From JANQMX01 sp965247175 (GTDB lineage Bacteria > Pseudomonadota > Alphaproteobacteria > Kiloniellales > DSM-21159), in assembly GCA_965247175.1 (NCBI GenBank), contig OZ252006.1:4774001-4838000 (forward strand): a DNA stretch of 64,000 nt, read 5' to 3'. Under the pieces are notes generated by a model. That model was not told the origin of the DNA and did no database searches. It saw nothing but the letters and a program-made list of their open reading frames with translations. Shown here piece after piece: positions 17,118 through 25,354 of this stretch. Each line of letters begins with the position of its first letter. Positions within the stretch are counted from its first letter, which is position 1. The translations under genes were made by a program, and so were the position numbers.

Positions 17118-17747
17118 ATGCCCCGTACTGGCGCGGCAAAGCAGCAGGCCACCAGGCAAAGACTCAGTGCGGAGGCGCGGCGCGCGCAGATCGTCGAGGC
17201 GACGATTACCTGCCTTGCGAGACACGGACCTGAGGACTGGACATTGCGCCAGGTGGCGCGGGACTTGGGTGTCGCGCCGAGCTTGGTGACCTACTTCTTC
17301 GCCACCTGGAACGATCTGCTGGTGGAGACCTATCGCGCACTCTCCGGTCGCTTCCAGTTGGAGATCGTGCAGATTGAGTGTGCTGAGCTCGACGGGCGAG
17401 AAACCTTAGAGGCTATTGTGGCGCTCTATCTTGGCGAGGGCGCGCTGGGTGAGACAGCCAGCGCCTATCTGGCACTCGGTGCCTTTGCCCGACAGGAGCC
17501 ACGGCTGCATGCGGAGATGACTGCTTACAGCGAGGCGGCCCAGGTGGCCTTTAGGCGCGCCCTGACCAGCTATGCCCGGGAACGGGGACTGAAAGCCGAT
17601 CTCTCTGCCACGGCGCAAGCGCTCCATGTGATGCTTGAGGGCTTCTGGTACGACATGGTCGTTAATCCCGGCCGTCTCTCGCACGCCCAAGCGCGCGACA
17701 GTCTTTGGGCCTTTCTCGATGTGGCGCTCTATGCGGGTCGCCGTTAA
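17118..17747 (+). CDS. TetR/AcrR family regulator, BetI-like
   Basis: Predicted 209 aa. A good AAGGAG ribosome-binding site precedes the ATG. The N-terminal helix-turn-helix reads RRAQIVEATITCLARHG, then WTLRQVARDLGVAPSLVTYFF (about residues 16-60), the pattern of BetI-type TetR proteins (LVTYFF after the recognition helix). The C-terminal ligand-binding domain is all-helical with YLALGAFARQEPRLHAEM. It is transcribed away from the Rieske/NTF2 operon across a 133-bp gap containing a near-perfect palindrome. It most likely represses that operon and its own gene until the amine substrate or product is present. Confidence 0.88.
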   Translation: MPRTGAAKQQATRQRLSAEARRAQIVEATITCLARHGPEDWTLRQVARDLGVAPSLVTYFFATWNDLLVETYRALSGRFQLEIVQIECAELDGRETLEAIVALYLGEGALGETASAYLALGAFARQEPRLHAEMTAYSEAAQVAFRRALTSYARERGLKADLSATAQALHVMLEGFWYDMVVNPGRLSHAQARDSLWAFLDVALYAGRR

Positions 17748-17827
17748 TCCCGCTCAAAGAATGCATCCTGCTGCTGGAACTTCCCGATGACGCTCGGCTA
17801 GAATACCAGCGTAGTCGAGGAGATTTG

Positions 17828-18052
17828 ATGCAGCGTCTTATCACCTGCCTTAGTGCCCTGGCCTTGGTTGGCCTACTGGCAGCTTGTGAGATCACGATTG
17901 ATGAGAGGACCGGGGAGAGCGACGTGAGCGTAAAGCTGCCCGGCTCCGATGCACAACGCGCGAGTCTCGAAAGGCAATGGCGCAGGTGCATGGCCTACAG
18001 TTCGCGGAGTGTGTGCGAACGGCGTATCGGCTGGGTTCCGCCCGGCCAATAG
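17828..18052 (+). CDS. Small putative outer-membrane lipoprotein
   Basis: Predicted 74 aa from ATG 17828. Hydrophobic signal sequence with a lipobox, LVGLLAAC, puts the lipidated Cys near residue 20. The mature part is about 55 residues, starts EITIDERTG and contains two further cysteines that could pair (RRCMAYSSRSVCERR). No family is recognised. It lies 80 bp after the TetR gene on the same strand and only 8 bp from the convergent cupin gene. Translation into a neat lipoprotein signal argues that it is real. Confidence 0.65.
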   Translation: MQRLITCLSALALVGLLAACEITIDERTGESDVSVKLPGSDAQRASLERQWRRCMAYSSRSVCERRIGWVPPGQ

Positions 18053-18060
18053 CGCCAGCT

Positions 18061-18426
18061 CTAGGCGGCGATCATATAGAACTTGCGCAGGGTTTCGGTG
18101 ATCTCCCAGGTGCATTTGGTGCCCTTGGCGACAAAGAAGCTGTCGCCCGCCGTGAAGGTTTGCGCCTGCCCATCCGCATCGGTCAGGGTCACCGAGCCGG
18201 AGAGGACCGTCATCATCTCGTGTACCGGATAGCTCTCGATCTCCTCCCGGCAAGGCGCGCACTCCCAAACGCCGGAAAGGATGGACTCGTCGGGCATGGC
18301 AAAGGCCGTGTGGTTGGTCTCGTGCTTGTCCGGGCCGGTGAAGGCCTCGGGCGCCGTAAGGCTGGAGGGTTGCATGCCGGTCACCGGGTCACCGCCCGCC
18401 AAGAGTCTGTGAATGCCATCCGCCAT
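18061..18426 (-). CDS. Cupin-domain protein (DUF861 / cupin_3 type)
   Basis: Predicted 121 aa, one small beta-barrel. The SGVWECAPC segment, then YPVHEMMTVLSGSVTLTDADGQ and the AGDSFFVAKGTKCTWEI strand, match the EutQ-like cupin_3 family, whose members bind small polar molecules or act as isomerases or sensors. The family's Trp-Glu entry and the E(M/V)xxVLSGxV core are clear. Metal-binding histidines are fewer than in classical cupins. Transcribed toward the small lipoprotein gene. A DMT exporter gene follows upstream on the same strand (58 bp gap), so the two could form an operon with the exporter first. Confidence 0.85.
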   Translation of the reverse strand: MADGIHRLLAGGDPVTGMQPSSLTAPEAFTGPDKHETNHTAFAMPDESILSGVWECAPCREEIESYPVHEMMTVLSGSVTLTDADGQAQTFTAGDSFFVAKGTKCTWEITETLRKFYMIAA

Positions 18427-18484
18427 TGCGCGTCCTCCCCGTCTTAGCCTCTGTTTCCAGCAAACCTAGCGAGCAGGGACAGGC

Positions 18485-19459
18485 TTATCCATCAGCTTTC
18501 TGGAGGGAAGCCCGCCGCTTTCGCGCGGCGGCGTAGATCAGGCCGTAGATACCGACCACCACAGCGGCGAGCGCAATGAGCTGATAAGTCTGCACCGTTT
18601 CGCCAAGGAAAAGGATAGCGAGCACCATGGTCAGTGCCGGCCAGGGCGCGGAGATGGAGCTGGCCATGGAGACGTCGATATGCCGTACGGCATAGAACCA
18701 GAAGATCAGTTCGAGGTAGTAGACCAGGCCCATGATCAGGGCGAAGGCCTGGAAGTCGACGCGGACGAGCTGATCCGCCATGTGGCTCGGGCCAGCGATG
18801 GCTAAGGTGACGAGTCCCAGAAATCCGATGGACACCAGCACCCGGAAGAAGGTCACCTGCGCCGGCGTGATCGGCGTGCGGTCCAGCACTTCCTTGATGA
18901 TGACGTGGGCGACGCTCCACAGGAAGGGGACGATGAGCGCGAAGAGGAACCAAGTGGAGAAGCCCTCAATGCGCCAGGTGCCGCCGGTGGCGAGGTAGGT
19001 AAGGGCGGTCAGCAGCACCAAGATGAAGAAAAGCTCGAGCGGGCTCTTTCGTCGCTTGAGGAAGATCGTCTCCCACAGGATAGCAAAAAGGGGGTAGGCC
19101 TGGATGGCGATGGCGGCGCTCACCGCCCCGGCTTTCTCGACCGCCAGCACGTAGACGTAGGTGGAGAGCCCGAAGATCACGCCGGTCGCCAGTATGATGG
19201 TGATGGTGCGGCGCTTGAGGTCGGGCGGCAGGTGCGCGGCAAAGATCCCCCTGTCGGACGAGGCCAGCTCGCGCAGCAACAGCGGCAGCGAGAATAGGAG
19301 CTGCCAAAGAGAAAGCCAGAAGGCGAAACCCAGCGCATCGAAGTCGGTAGGGCGGCTGTTGGCGATCACCGGCATGGTGCCCAGGATGCCGAGGCAGACG
19401 AAGGCATAGGCGATGCCCAGCTCCGGCCGGCCGTGCCGCGATGAAACGTTGTCGCTCAT
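18485..19459 (-). CDS. EamA/DMT-superfamily transporter
   Basis: Predicted 324 aa, about ten membrane helices in two EamA repeats (residues about 15-155 and 170-310). Such proteins export small metabolites such as amino acids or vitamins. It has a typical charged C-terminal end (YAAARKRRASLQKADG). Divergent from a MocR regulator 76 bp away, which is the standard arrangement for regulator and target, and followed by a cupin gene. A role in export of an amine, amino acid or vitamin B6-related compound is suggested by the MocR partner. Substrate not determinable. Confidence 0.88.
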   Translation of the reverse strand: MSDNVSSRHGRPELGIAYAFVCLGILGTMPVIANSRPTDFDALGFAFWLSLWQLLFSLPLLLRELASSDRGIFAAHLPPDLKRRTITIILATGVIFGLSTYVYVLAVEKAGAVSAAIAIQAYPLFAILWETIFLKRRKSPLELFFILVLLTALTYLATGGTWRIEGFSTWFLFALIVPFLWSVAHVIIKEVLDRTPITPAQVTFFRVLVSIGFLGLVTLAIAGPSHMADQLVRVDFQAFALIMGLVYYLELIFWFYAVRHIDVSMASSISAPWPALTMVLAILFLGETVQTYQLIALAAVVVGIYGLIYAAARKRRASLQKADG

Positions 19460-19480
19460 GATCGCCCCGCATTAGTCATA

Positions 19481-19498
19481 GCAATACGTAACGATTGC
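19481..19498. promoter_or_regulatory. Inverted repeat GCAAT-N8-ATTGC between DMT exporter and MocR gene
   Basis: Five-bp perfect arms with an 8-bp spacer, 22 bp upstream of the exporter start and 38 bp upstream of the MocR start. It is the best dyad in the 76-bp divergent region and a candidate site for the GntR-type head of the MocR protein. Confidence 0.35.
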
Positions 19499-19535
19499 CT
19501 TGACAAATTGAGGTGATCAATCAGAACATTGTTTC

Positions 19536-20942
19536 ATGACAATATGGCAGCCGACTCTCGCGGGGCGCCGTGGGCCCAAGTATTTGCAGATTGCCGAAGC
19601 GATCGGAGAGGATGCGGCCGCCGGACGCCTGCCGAGCGGCGCGCGTTTACCGCCGCAGCGGGAGCTGGCGTATCTGCTTGGTGTCTCCCTACAGACGGTC
19701 AGCCGCGCCTATACCGAGGCCATGGAGCGCGGTTTCCTGAAGGGCGAGGTGGGCCGCGGCACGTATGTGCGGGCCGGCAACGCGCTGACGACAGAGCTGC
19801 CGTCCGCCTCCCTAGTCCGGGACGAGGCAGGGCCGATCGATTTCTCCCTCAACCTGCCGGCGCCGAGCCCAGCCGCAGAAGCCCTGGCTCGGTCTTTGGC
19901 TGAATTGTCCGGTGCAAACGACTTGGCTGCTTTGCTGGACTACCAGGTGCCTGGTGACGCCGGCGACGGCAACCATCGCCATAGGGAGGCGGCAGCGCAG
20001 TGGCTCGGCCGGGTCGGGCTCGAGGCGCGGGGAGAGAACATAGTGCTGACCAGCGGTGCGCAGCACGGTCTTCTGGTTGCGCTCATGGCGTGCACGCGGC
20101 CCGGTGATGTGTTGCTGACAGAGGCACTAACCTACGCGCCGATCACCGCCATGGCGCATCGTCTCGGGCTCAAGGTCGTGCCACTTGCCGACGAGGAGCG
20201 AGGACTCTGTCCCAATGCGCTGGAGGCGGTCTGCCATAGGGCTGCGGCCAAGGTGCTCTACTGTCTGCCGACCTTGCACACGCCAACCACCGTGACTCTC
20301 GACGCTGAGCGCCGTGCCGCCATCGCTGCCGTTGCTCGCAAGCACGACCTCACGCTAATAGAGGATGACGTCTTCGGTTTGCTGCCTCCGAAGCGACCCT
20401 TGCCGATGGCCTGCTTTGCGCCGGAGCGGACGCTCTACATTACGAGCGTCTCTAAGGGCCTTGCGCCCGGCTTACGCATCGGTTTTCTGCATGCACCAGC
20501 CGCTCTAACCCATGCGGCCCAGACCGCAGTCGGATTATCGAGTTGGATGCCGCCGCCCCTGATGGCGGAGGTCGCCGCTCGTTGGATCGAGGACGGAACG
20601 GCTGACCGTCTCAATGCCTTTCAAAGAGACGAAGCCGCGGCGCGGCAGGCTCTCGCAAGGGATGTACTACCAGCGGAATGTCTAACTGCCGATCCGCACG
20701 GCTTCCATCTGTGGCTGACCTTGCCGGCTTGCTGGAACCCGGAGGTTTTCCGCATGGCCGCCGAGGCGAGGGGCGTCAAGCTGTTGGCGGGCGCCGCCTT
20801 CGCCGTGGACCCTGCGCAGAGGCCAAATGCCGTGCGCCTCTGCCTTAGTCACGAGGGCAGTCGGGTGCGTGTTAAGCAGGGGCTTGGGATTGTCGGCGAG
20901 CTGCTCGACGAGGAGGGCGATAGCAGCGCGCTCGTGCTTTAA
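19536..20942 (+). CDS. MocR/PdxR-type GntR regulator with aminotransferase-like domain
   Basis: Predicted 468 aa. The N-terminal GntR winged helix is at about residues 10-75 (YLQIAEAIGEDAAAGRLPSG, PPQRELAYLLGVSLQTVSRAY). A linker leads to a fold-type I PLP domain with the Schiff-base lysine K307 in SVSKGLAPGLRIGF and an aspartate in LIEDDVFGLL. MocR proteins sense PLP or an amino compound and regulate neighbouring genes. Family length is normal. Divergently oriented to the DMT exporter, its probable target. A GCAAT-N8-ATTGC repeat lies between them. Confidence 0.92.
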   Translation: MTIWQPTLAGRRGPKYLQIAEAIGEDAAAGRLPSGARLPPQRELAYLLGVSLQTVSRAYTEAMERGFLKGEVGRGTYVRAGNALTTELPSASLVRDEAGPIDFSLNLPAPSPAAEALARSLAELSGANDLAALLDYQVPGDAGDGNHRHREAAAQWLGRVGLEARGENIVLTSGAQHGLLVALMACTRPGDVLLTEALTYAPITAMAHRLGLKVVPLADEERGLCPNALEAVCHRAAAKVLYCLPTLHTPTTVTLDAERRAAIAAVARKHDLTLIEDDVFGLLPPKRPLPMACFAPERTLYITSVSKGLAPGLRIGFLHAPAALTHAAQTAVGLSSWMPPPLMAEVAARWIEDGTADRLNAFQRDEAAARQALARDVLPAECLTADPHGFHLWLTLPACWNPEVFRMAAEARGVKLLAGAAFAVDPAQRPNAVRLCLSHEGSRVRVKQGLGIVGELLDEEGDSSALVL

Positions 20943-20996
20943 GGTGCCCGGCCGAGCTCGCATTCGCGGGCCCGGCCAGTCACAAAGAGCCGTGGA

Positions 20997-21944
20997 CTAA
21001 AGCGTCAGCACGAGATCGAAGTAGAGACGGTAATCGAAGACGGTGTTGTCCTTGTCGGTGATCGGCGTCTCGCCGCCGGCACCGAACATGACATGATCGT
21101 TGAAGCGGTAGCGTAGGCCGCCGCCGATGGTCACCGTCGTGTCCCGATCCTCACTCCCGAAGTTGAAGACATCGACCCCGTCAAGCTGGCCCAACGCGCC
21201 GGTTGACCGCTCGGCATTGTCGATGGCGGTGAAGCCGTTGAGCTCGATCAGCGGGAAGAGCCCCGGAAGCACTTCGTAATCCGCGTGCAGCGAGTAGTGC
21301 ACGATCGAAGTGTCCTCATTCGTGTCGAGGGCCAGGTTGGCGCCAAAGCTGGCCTGAAGCCCAAGGTCGCCGAAGGTGGTGGCTCCGGTAAGGAAGGGAT
21401 TCAAGAACCCGTCGCCGTCGCCCTGCAGTTCGATTCCTCCGGCCTCCAAGTCCCCGATTGGGATCTCATAGCGTAGGCCGGCCGTCGCGATGCTCTCGCT
21501 CTCAGGATCTGAGAAAAAGGCATACTTGAAACCCAGCGCGATGTTCGCGAAGCCATCTTCGTCTGGCAGCACCTCGTCAAAGTGGATGTGCGCGTAGCCA
21601 TCCTTGGTGGCGATGAAGGCGAGACGCTCCGTCAGGGCGATGCGGGCCTGCAGCGCGACCAAGTGGGCGTCGCCGCCGTCCGTCACGAAGTCATCCGGGA
21701 TCACATGGTAGAAGTAGAAGGGGCGGATCTCGGTCGTGATGTAGGGCGTTTCGTTGAAGATGGGGTTGGTAAGCGGTGGCACGTAGCGGCTATGCCGTCC
21801 TTCGCCGAGCGATCCCTTGAGATCGAGACCGAGGAAGCTGAAGCCTTCCTCTTCCTCGGCATGAGCGCTGCTGTGGGGGGCAGCAACAGCCAGCAAGGCC
21901 GCTGTGGCGATCGCTGGTAGGGCAGCCGATAACAGTCCTCTCAT
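20997..21944 (-). CDS. Outer-membrane beta-barrel-like protein, unknown function
   Basis: Predicted 315 aa. I chose ATG at 21942-21944, eight bases after an AAAGGAC ribosome-binding site, rather than the in-frame TTG 21 bp upstream. Signal peptide with an SAHAEE cleavage region. The mature protein alternates hydrophobic and polar residues in about a dozen amphipathic strands (HLVALQARIALTERLAFIAT, ATAGLRYEIPIGDLEAGG, TVTIGGGLRYRFNDHVMFGAG) and ends FDYRLYFDLVLTL, the C-terminal aromatic/hydrophobic pattern read by the BAM machinery. This supports an outer-membrane barrel of roughly 12-14 strands. No specific transporter family recognised. It has its own promoter region (about 220 bp). Confidence 0.75.
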   Translation of the reverse strand: MRGLLSAALPAIATAALLAVAAPHSSAHAEEEEGFSFLGLDLKGSLGEGRHSRYVPPLTNPIFNETPYITTEIRPFYFYHVIPDDFVTDGGDAHLVALQARIALTERLAFIATKDGYAHIHFDEVLPDEDGFANIALGFKYAFFSDPESESIATAGLRYEIPIGDLEAGGIELQGDGDGFLNPFLTGATTFGDLGLQASFGANLALDTNEDTSIVHYSLHADYEVLPGLFPLIELNGFTAIDNAERSTGALGQLDGVDVFNFGSEDRDTTVTIGGGLRYRFNDHVMFGAGGETPITDKDNTVFDYRLYFDLVLTL

Positions 21945-22161
21945 CACGTCTTGTCCTTTGTTCAACGAGCTTTTTGCAGTGCAACAAAAGGCCCGGTCCA
22001 GAATGTGGACTTTGATTTGGATCAGATGGAGGTTGCGCCGGATTGTCGCCGCGCCCAGCGGTGTTATTTGGAAAATATTTACTGTAAAACAATGTTGTAT
22101 TGTAGTTGTGCCTCACCGGCTGAGATGCTGCTGACGCGGCATGAGCGGCTATGCGAGAGCA

Positions 22162-23400
22162 TCAGTTCATTTGCTGTGGTCTGATCAGATGCTGTTCGAA
22201 GAATGCGACCAACTCCGCCATCACGGTGAAGCGGTCCTGGGGGCAGTGGTCGTTCGAGCCGCTGTAGATGACATGACTGTCCACCGAGGCCGCGGCCGCC
22301 AAGTCCATGTCGAAGGCTGGTGCCACCGGGTCGTTGCGCGCGTTGATCGAGAGCAGCGGTACGGTGGTCGGCGTACGTCCTTCGCCCACGAAACCTTGCA
22401 TGAGCAGTGAGAAGCCGCCGAGGTGCGCCACCAGCTCGGTATCGGTCGCCTCATCCAGGTGACTGCGGTCCCGAAAGCCCTCCACGTACATTGGCAGAAT
22501 GTCGGCTATGTCCTCTTCGTCTGACATGAAGACGCTGTGAATGGGCCCGCACATGTTGACGGCCCCCCTGAGCCGCGCCTCTTCAGTGAAGGCAAGCCGC
22601 ACCGCCGTGTTGCCGGCAAAGCTGACGCCCAGGAAACCGAGCACTTGGCCATCGATGTCGCCCCGTGCACTGAGCTTGTCCATGAAGAAGCTGACCAGCC
22701 GGTCGTTTTCCGGCACGAGCCGGAAAGCACCGTGGGAGCCCGTCCCCATCAGGTCCATGGCGAAGAAGGCAATACCCTGATCGGCCAAGCGATATGGCAG
22801 CGAGAAGAACTCGCCTTTGAAAACGTCCAGTCCGTTCATGGCCAAGACCAGCGGCCAACCACCGCGTGGCGGCGTTCCGGCGGGTAGATGGAGAAGCCCG
22901 TCAACCGGCTGCTCCTCGAACTGCAAGCGGACGTGTTCGAACGGCATTCCGGAGGCGTGCCAGGCCTTGCCCACCGCCTCAATGTTCTTCTGGTAAGCGC
23001 GTGTTTCGTGGACTGCGTCGCGCCTATGGGGATACTTGGATAGGGCGTAATAGCTGGCGGCCTTCTTGTAGTAGAAGGATGCGGTGCCACCGAGACCTTT
23101 CTGCTCTTCCTGCTCGGCCCGTGTCATGAAGCGGTCGCCGAGCACTTCGAATTCGTAGGTCCAGTTGCCCGGGCCGAAGGCTTCGAGCGTGTCCACGTAG
23201 CCCGCGGGAGCGCGTCGTCCCTCAGCCGCCCGCAACCGTTCGAACACACGCTCGATGGTCTCGAGGTCAGAGCCGTTCCAGCTCCAGTGCGCGGGCCGAA
23301 TGTCGCGGAAGAAGCGCTCTTCTCCGTCAAGCTTGGCGTAGACAAGAGCCGCTGAGGCACAGGTCGCTGCTGCGGCAAGGGTGAGCAATAGCCGTTTCAT
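22162..23400 (-). CDS. Exported alpha/beta hydrolase (FrsA/esterase-like)
   Basis: Predicted 412 aa with a signal peptide (MKRLLLTLAAAATCASAALVYA). The alpha/beta-hydrolase core includes GGWPLVLAMNGLDVFKGEF (oxyanion region), the nucleophile elbow FLGVSFAGNTAVR with a Ser in G-x-S-x-x-G, an acid residue in INARNDPVAPAFD, and a histidine in SGSNDHCPQDRF. The family resembles FrsA/DUF1100 esterases, here apparently periplasmic. It starts 18 bp after the MipA/OmpV gene on the same strand and is likely its operon partner. Together they suggest envelope-related hydrolysis. Substrate unknown. Confidence 0.85.
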   Translation of the reverse strand: MKRLLLTLAAAATCASAALVYAKLDGEERFFRDIRPAHWSWNGSDLETIERVFERLRAAEGRRAPAGYVDTLEAFGPGNWTYEFEVLGDRFMTRAEQEEQKGLGGTASFYYKKAASYYALSKYPHRRDAVHETRAYQKNIEAVGKAWHASGMPFEHVRLQFEEQPVDGLLHLPAGTPPRGGWPLVLAMNGLDVFKGEFFSLPYRLADQGIAFFAMDLMGTGSHGAFRLVPENDRLVSFFMDKLSARGDIDGQVLGFLGVSFAGNTAVRLAFTEEARLRGAVNMCGPIHSVFMSDEEDIADILPMYVEGFRDRSHLDEATDTELVAHLGGFSLLMQGFVGEGRTPTTVPLLSINARNDPVAPAFDMDLAAAASVDSHVIYSGSNDHCPQDRFTVMAELVAFFEQHLIRPQQMN

Positions 23401-23418
23401 GGCTTGTCTTCCTTCGCA

Positions 23419-24273
23419 CTAGAAGGTGTAGGCGACGATGGCGCCGCCGCTGAAGAAGCCTTCGTTTTCAACGATTGGAGAGTCCTTGGCGTCACCGGCA
23501 AGCCGGGTGTATGCGGCGAAGCCAATCAGCGACCAGTTCTGAGTCAGCTTGACGCGCGCGGTCGCCTCAATGCCGTAGCTCTCCAGTCCGCCGTCGGCGT
23601 CGTAACGCTCGAAGCGGCTGGAGCGTGCGGCCTGTCCCGAGGTGACACCGTAGTAGCTGCCCATGTACTGGCTGTCGGCGAAGGTGAGGAAGGGACCGGC
23701 ACCCAGCACCAGACGGTCGAAGGCCGGCGCCTCGATGCCTGCCGAAACCTCCCCGCGAAATCCACCGTGGCCGTCGCTACCGAGGCCCTGGGCAAGCTCC
23801 AGCTCCAACTCCACCGGTCCCAGCTCGCCTTCGGCGAAGAAGATCGCTTCAGCAGAGGGATCGATATCGCCGAGCCCGTCGAGCTCCCGCCGGGCATCAC
23901 TTTCCTCGCGGCCAGCGTCGTAGCCGATGGCAAAGCCGAAACCATACTCTGGTCCGCCCTGCGAGCGCAGAACATAGGCGCCGAGCCCGCGCTCCGACTT
24001 CAGGAAGAAGCGGTCCAGATATTCAATGTCGACGAAGGGCAGGAGCTCGAACTCGTATTCGTCAACGCCGGGGGATACGGGCTCGTAGGCCGTGCCCAAA
24101 CCGATGGTGATGTTCCGGTCGGTCCAGTTTCGCGTGCCCATCTCTCGGCCGGCGCTTCGAGCGCTAGTGGGGGCGCTGTCCGTACCACTGTCTTGCGCTT
24201 CGGCGGTCGACTGCGGCGCCATCACTGCCGCCGTCAGCAAAGCCGTTCCGAGCGCGAGCGTTTTCAATCTCAC
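23419..24273 (-). CDS. MipA/OmpV family outer-membrane protein
   Basis: Predicted 284 aa. Signal peptide with a ESTAEA-type cleavage region. It has the typical MipA/OmpV layout: NITIGLGTAYEPVSPGVDEYEFELLPFVDIEY near the N-terminus, a middle with alternating strands, and a C-terminal YTRLAGDAKDSPIVENEGFFSGGAIVAYTF. The last is the family hallmark (L-x-G-D-x-x-x-S-P-I-V). These proteins form outer-membrane barrels, and MipA scaffolds murein hydrolase complexes in E. coli. Divergent from a membrane-bound LytTR regulator and followed by an exported hydrolase gene. Confidence 0.92.
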   Translation of the reverse strand: MRLKTLALGTALLTAAVMAPQSTAEAQDSGTDSAPTSARSAGREMGTRNWTDRNITIGLGTAYEPVSPGVDEYEFELLPFVDIEYLDRFFLKSERGLGAYVLRSQGGPEYGFGFAIGYDAGREESDARRELDGLGDIDPSAEAIFFAEGELGPVELELELAQGLGSDGHGGFRGEVSAGIEAPAFDRLVLGAGPFLTFADSQYMGSYYGVTSGQAARSSRFERYDADGGLESYGIEATARVKLTQNWSLIGFAAYTRLAGDAKDSPIVENEGFFSGGAIVAYTF

Positions 24274-24398
24274 TGTGTCGCGTCCTTTCGTAAAACTGTC
24301 AGGTGAACGGCAAGCAGATGCGCTTGCCTTTGGACGCTCGGGAAGCTATGTCCAAGAGGCGCGAGGCCGCACAAGATATTGATAAATCAGTGGAATTA

Positions 24399-24430
24399 TT
24401 GACGAACGCCATTCGTGTTTGACGAATGGC
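24399..24430. promoter_or_regulatory. Overlapping direct and inverted repeats, probable LytTR or operon operator
   Basis: TTGACGAA occurs at 24399-24406 and again at 24419-24426, exactly 20 bp apart (about two helical turns). In addition GCCATTCGT (24408-24416) and ACGAATGGC (24422-24430) form a perfect 9-bp inverted repeat around a 5-bp centre. The block lies 25 bp before the LytTR start and about 130 bp upstream of the divergent mipA-like gene. LytTR proteins bind direct repeats about two turns apart, so autoregulation is plausible. Confidence 0.55.
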
Positions 24431-24454
24431 ACGCATCGCGGCGGAGGGTGCGAG

Positions 24455-25234
24455 GTGCGAACGCTACGATACTTGGCTGAGACTTACTCAGTTCACGCAA
24501 TTCTAGCCTTGATCATATTCTGCGTCCTCATCATCGACGTGCCTGAGGGGCGCGATTACACCGGCGCGTTGATTGCCGCCGAGTTCTTCAACATCGCCTC
24601 TTTGTTGCTGTGCTGCGTCGCAGCCTACGAGCTGTTCCGCCGACTGCGCGTTCATCGTTGGGTGGTCCACGGGCTAACCGTTCTGACCGCGAACTTCCTA
24701 ACGGTGCTGGTCGACATCAACCTGGATATCTTCATGTTCGGTCCCGGCATGATGGGCCCTGACCCGCTGCCAGCAGATGGCGGTCTTAGCTTGTCGTCGT
24801 TTTTCAACGAGTACCTGAGCGATCTGAAGTACGTCATCGCCTATTGGGGCTTTGCGAGCTTGCTGACGCACCAGTTGCGAAAGCGGGAGTCTGCGCTGAT
24901 CGACAACGCCAAGGCCGGCGCCAGCACGGTTGTCACTGGCTTTCTGAAGGACGTGCCGCCGGACTGGCGCAGCGATATCGAGGTTCTGGAAGCTCAGGAG
25001 AACTACGTGAAGGTCCATGTGGGCGATCGCAGCAAAGTGGTGCTGTATCGCTTCAAAGACGCGGTTGCAGAGATGGGCGACGTCGTGGGCCTGCAGGTCC
25101 ACCGCTCCTTCTGGGTCCGCAAGGCCGCCATTCGCGCTTTCAAGAAGCAGAGCGGGCGCGGCGAGATCACCACGGCCTCCGGCCGGGTGGTGCCGGTGAG
25201 CCGCAGCTTCCTGAAGCTGGTCGAACGGCTGTAG
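24455..25234 (+). CDS. Membrane-anchored LytTR-family transcription regulator
   Basis: Predicted 259 aa from GTG 24455, which has an excellent GGAGGG site (24443-24448) seven bases upstream. The frame is open from TTG 24419, but that would overlap the repeat block and lacks a ribosome-binding site. Four hydrophobic segments fill residues about 12-145. The C-terminal LytTR DNA-binding domain (about 165-259) shows the family pattern IEVLEAQENYVKVHV, VLYRFKDAVAEMG, LQVHRSFWVRKAAI and VPVSRSFLKLVERL. Such membrane LytTR proteins regulate a neighbouring gene without a kinase. The divergent MipA/OmpV-hydrolase operon is the likely target. Confidence 0.9.
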   Translation: MRTLRYLAETYSVHAILALIIFCVLIIDVPEGRDYTGALIAAEFFNIASLLLCCVAAYELFRRLRVHRWVVHGLTVLTANFLTVLVDINLDIFMFGPGMMGPDPLPADGGLSLSSFFNEYLSDLKYVIAYWGFASLLTHQLRKRESALIDNAKAGASTVVTGFLKDVPPDWRSDIEVLEAQENYVKVHVGDRSKVVLYRFKDAVAEMGDVVGLQVHRSFWVRKAAIRAFKKQSGRGEITTASGRVVPVSRSFLKLVERL

Positions 25235-25354
25235 CGTGGTGAGCGATTCAGTCGATGCTCGGCCTTCACCCGACCACGAAGCCGCCTTTACGATCCCTTC
25301 ACGAGCGGCCCTGCAGGTAGGGGCTGGCAATCTGTCCCGACTCTCCCGAGCTCC

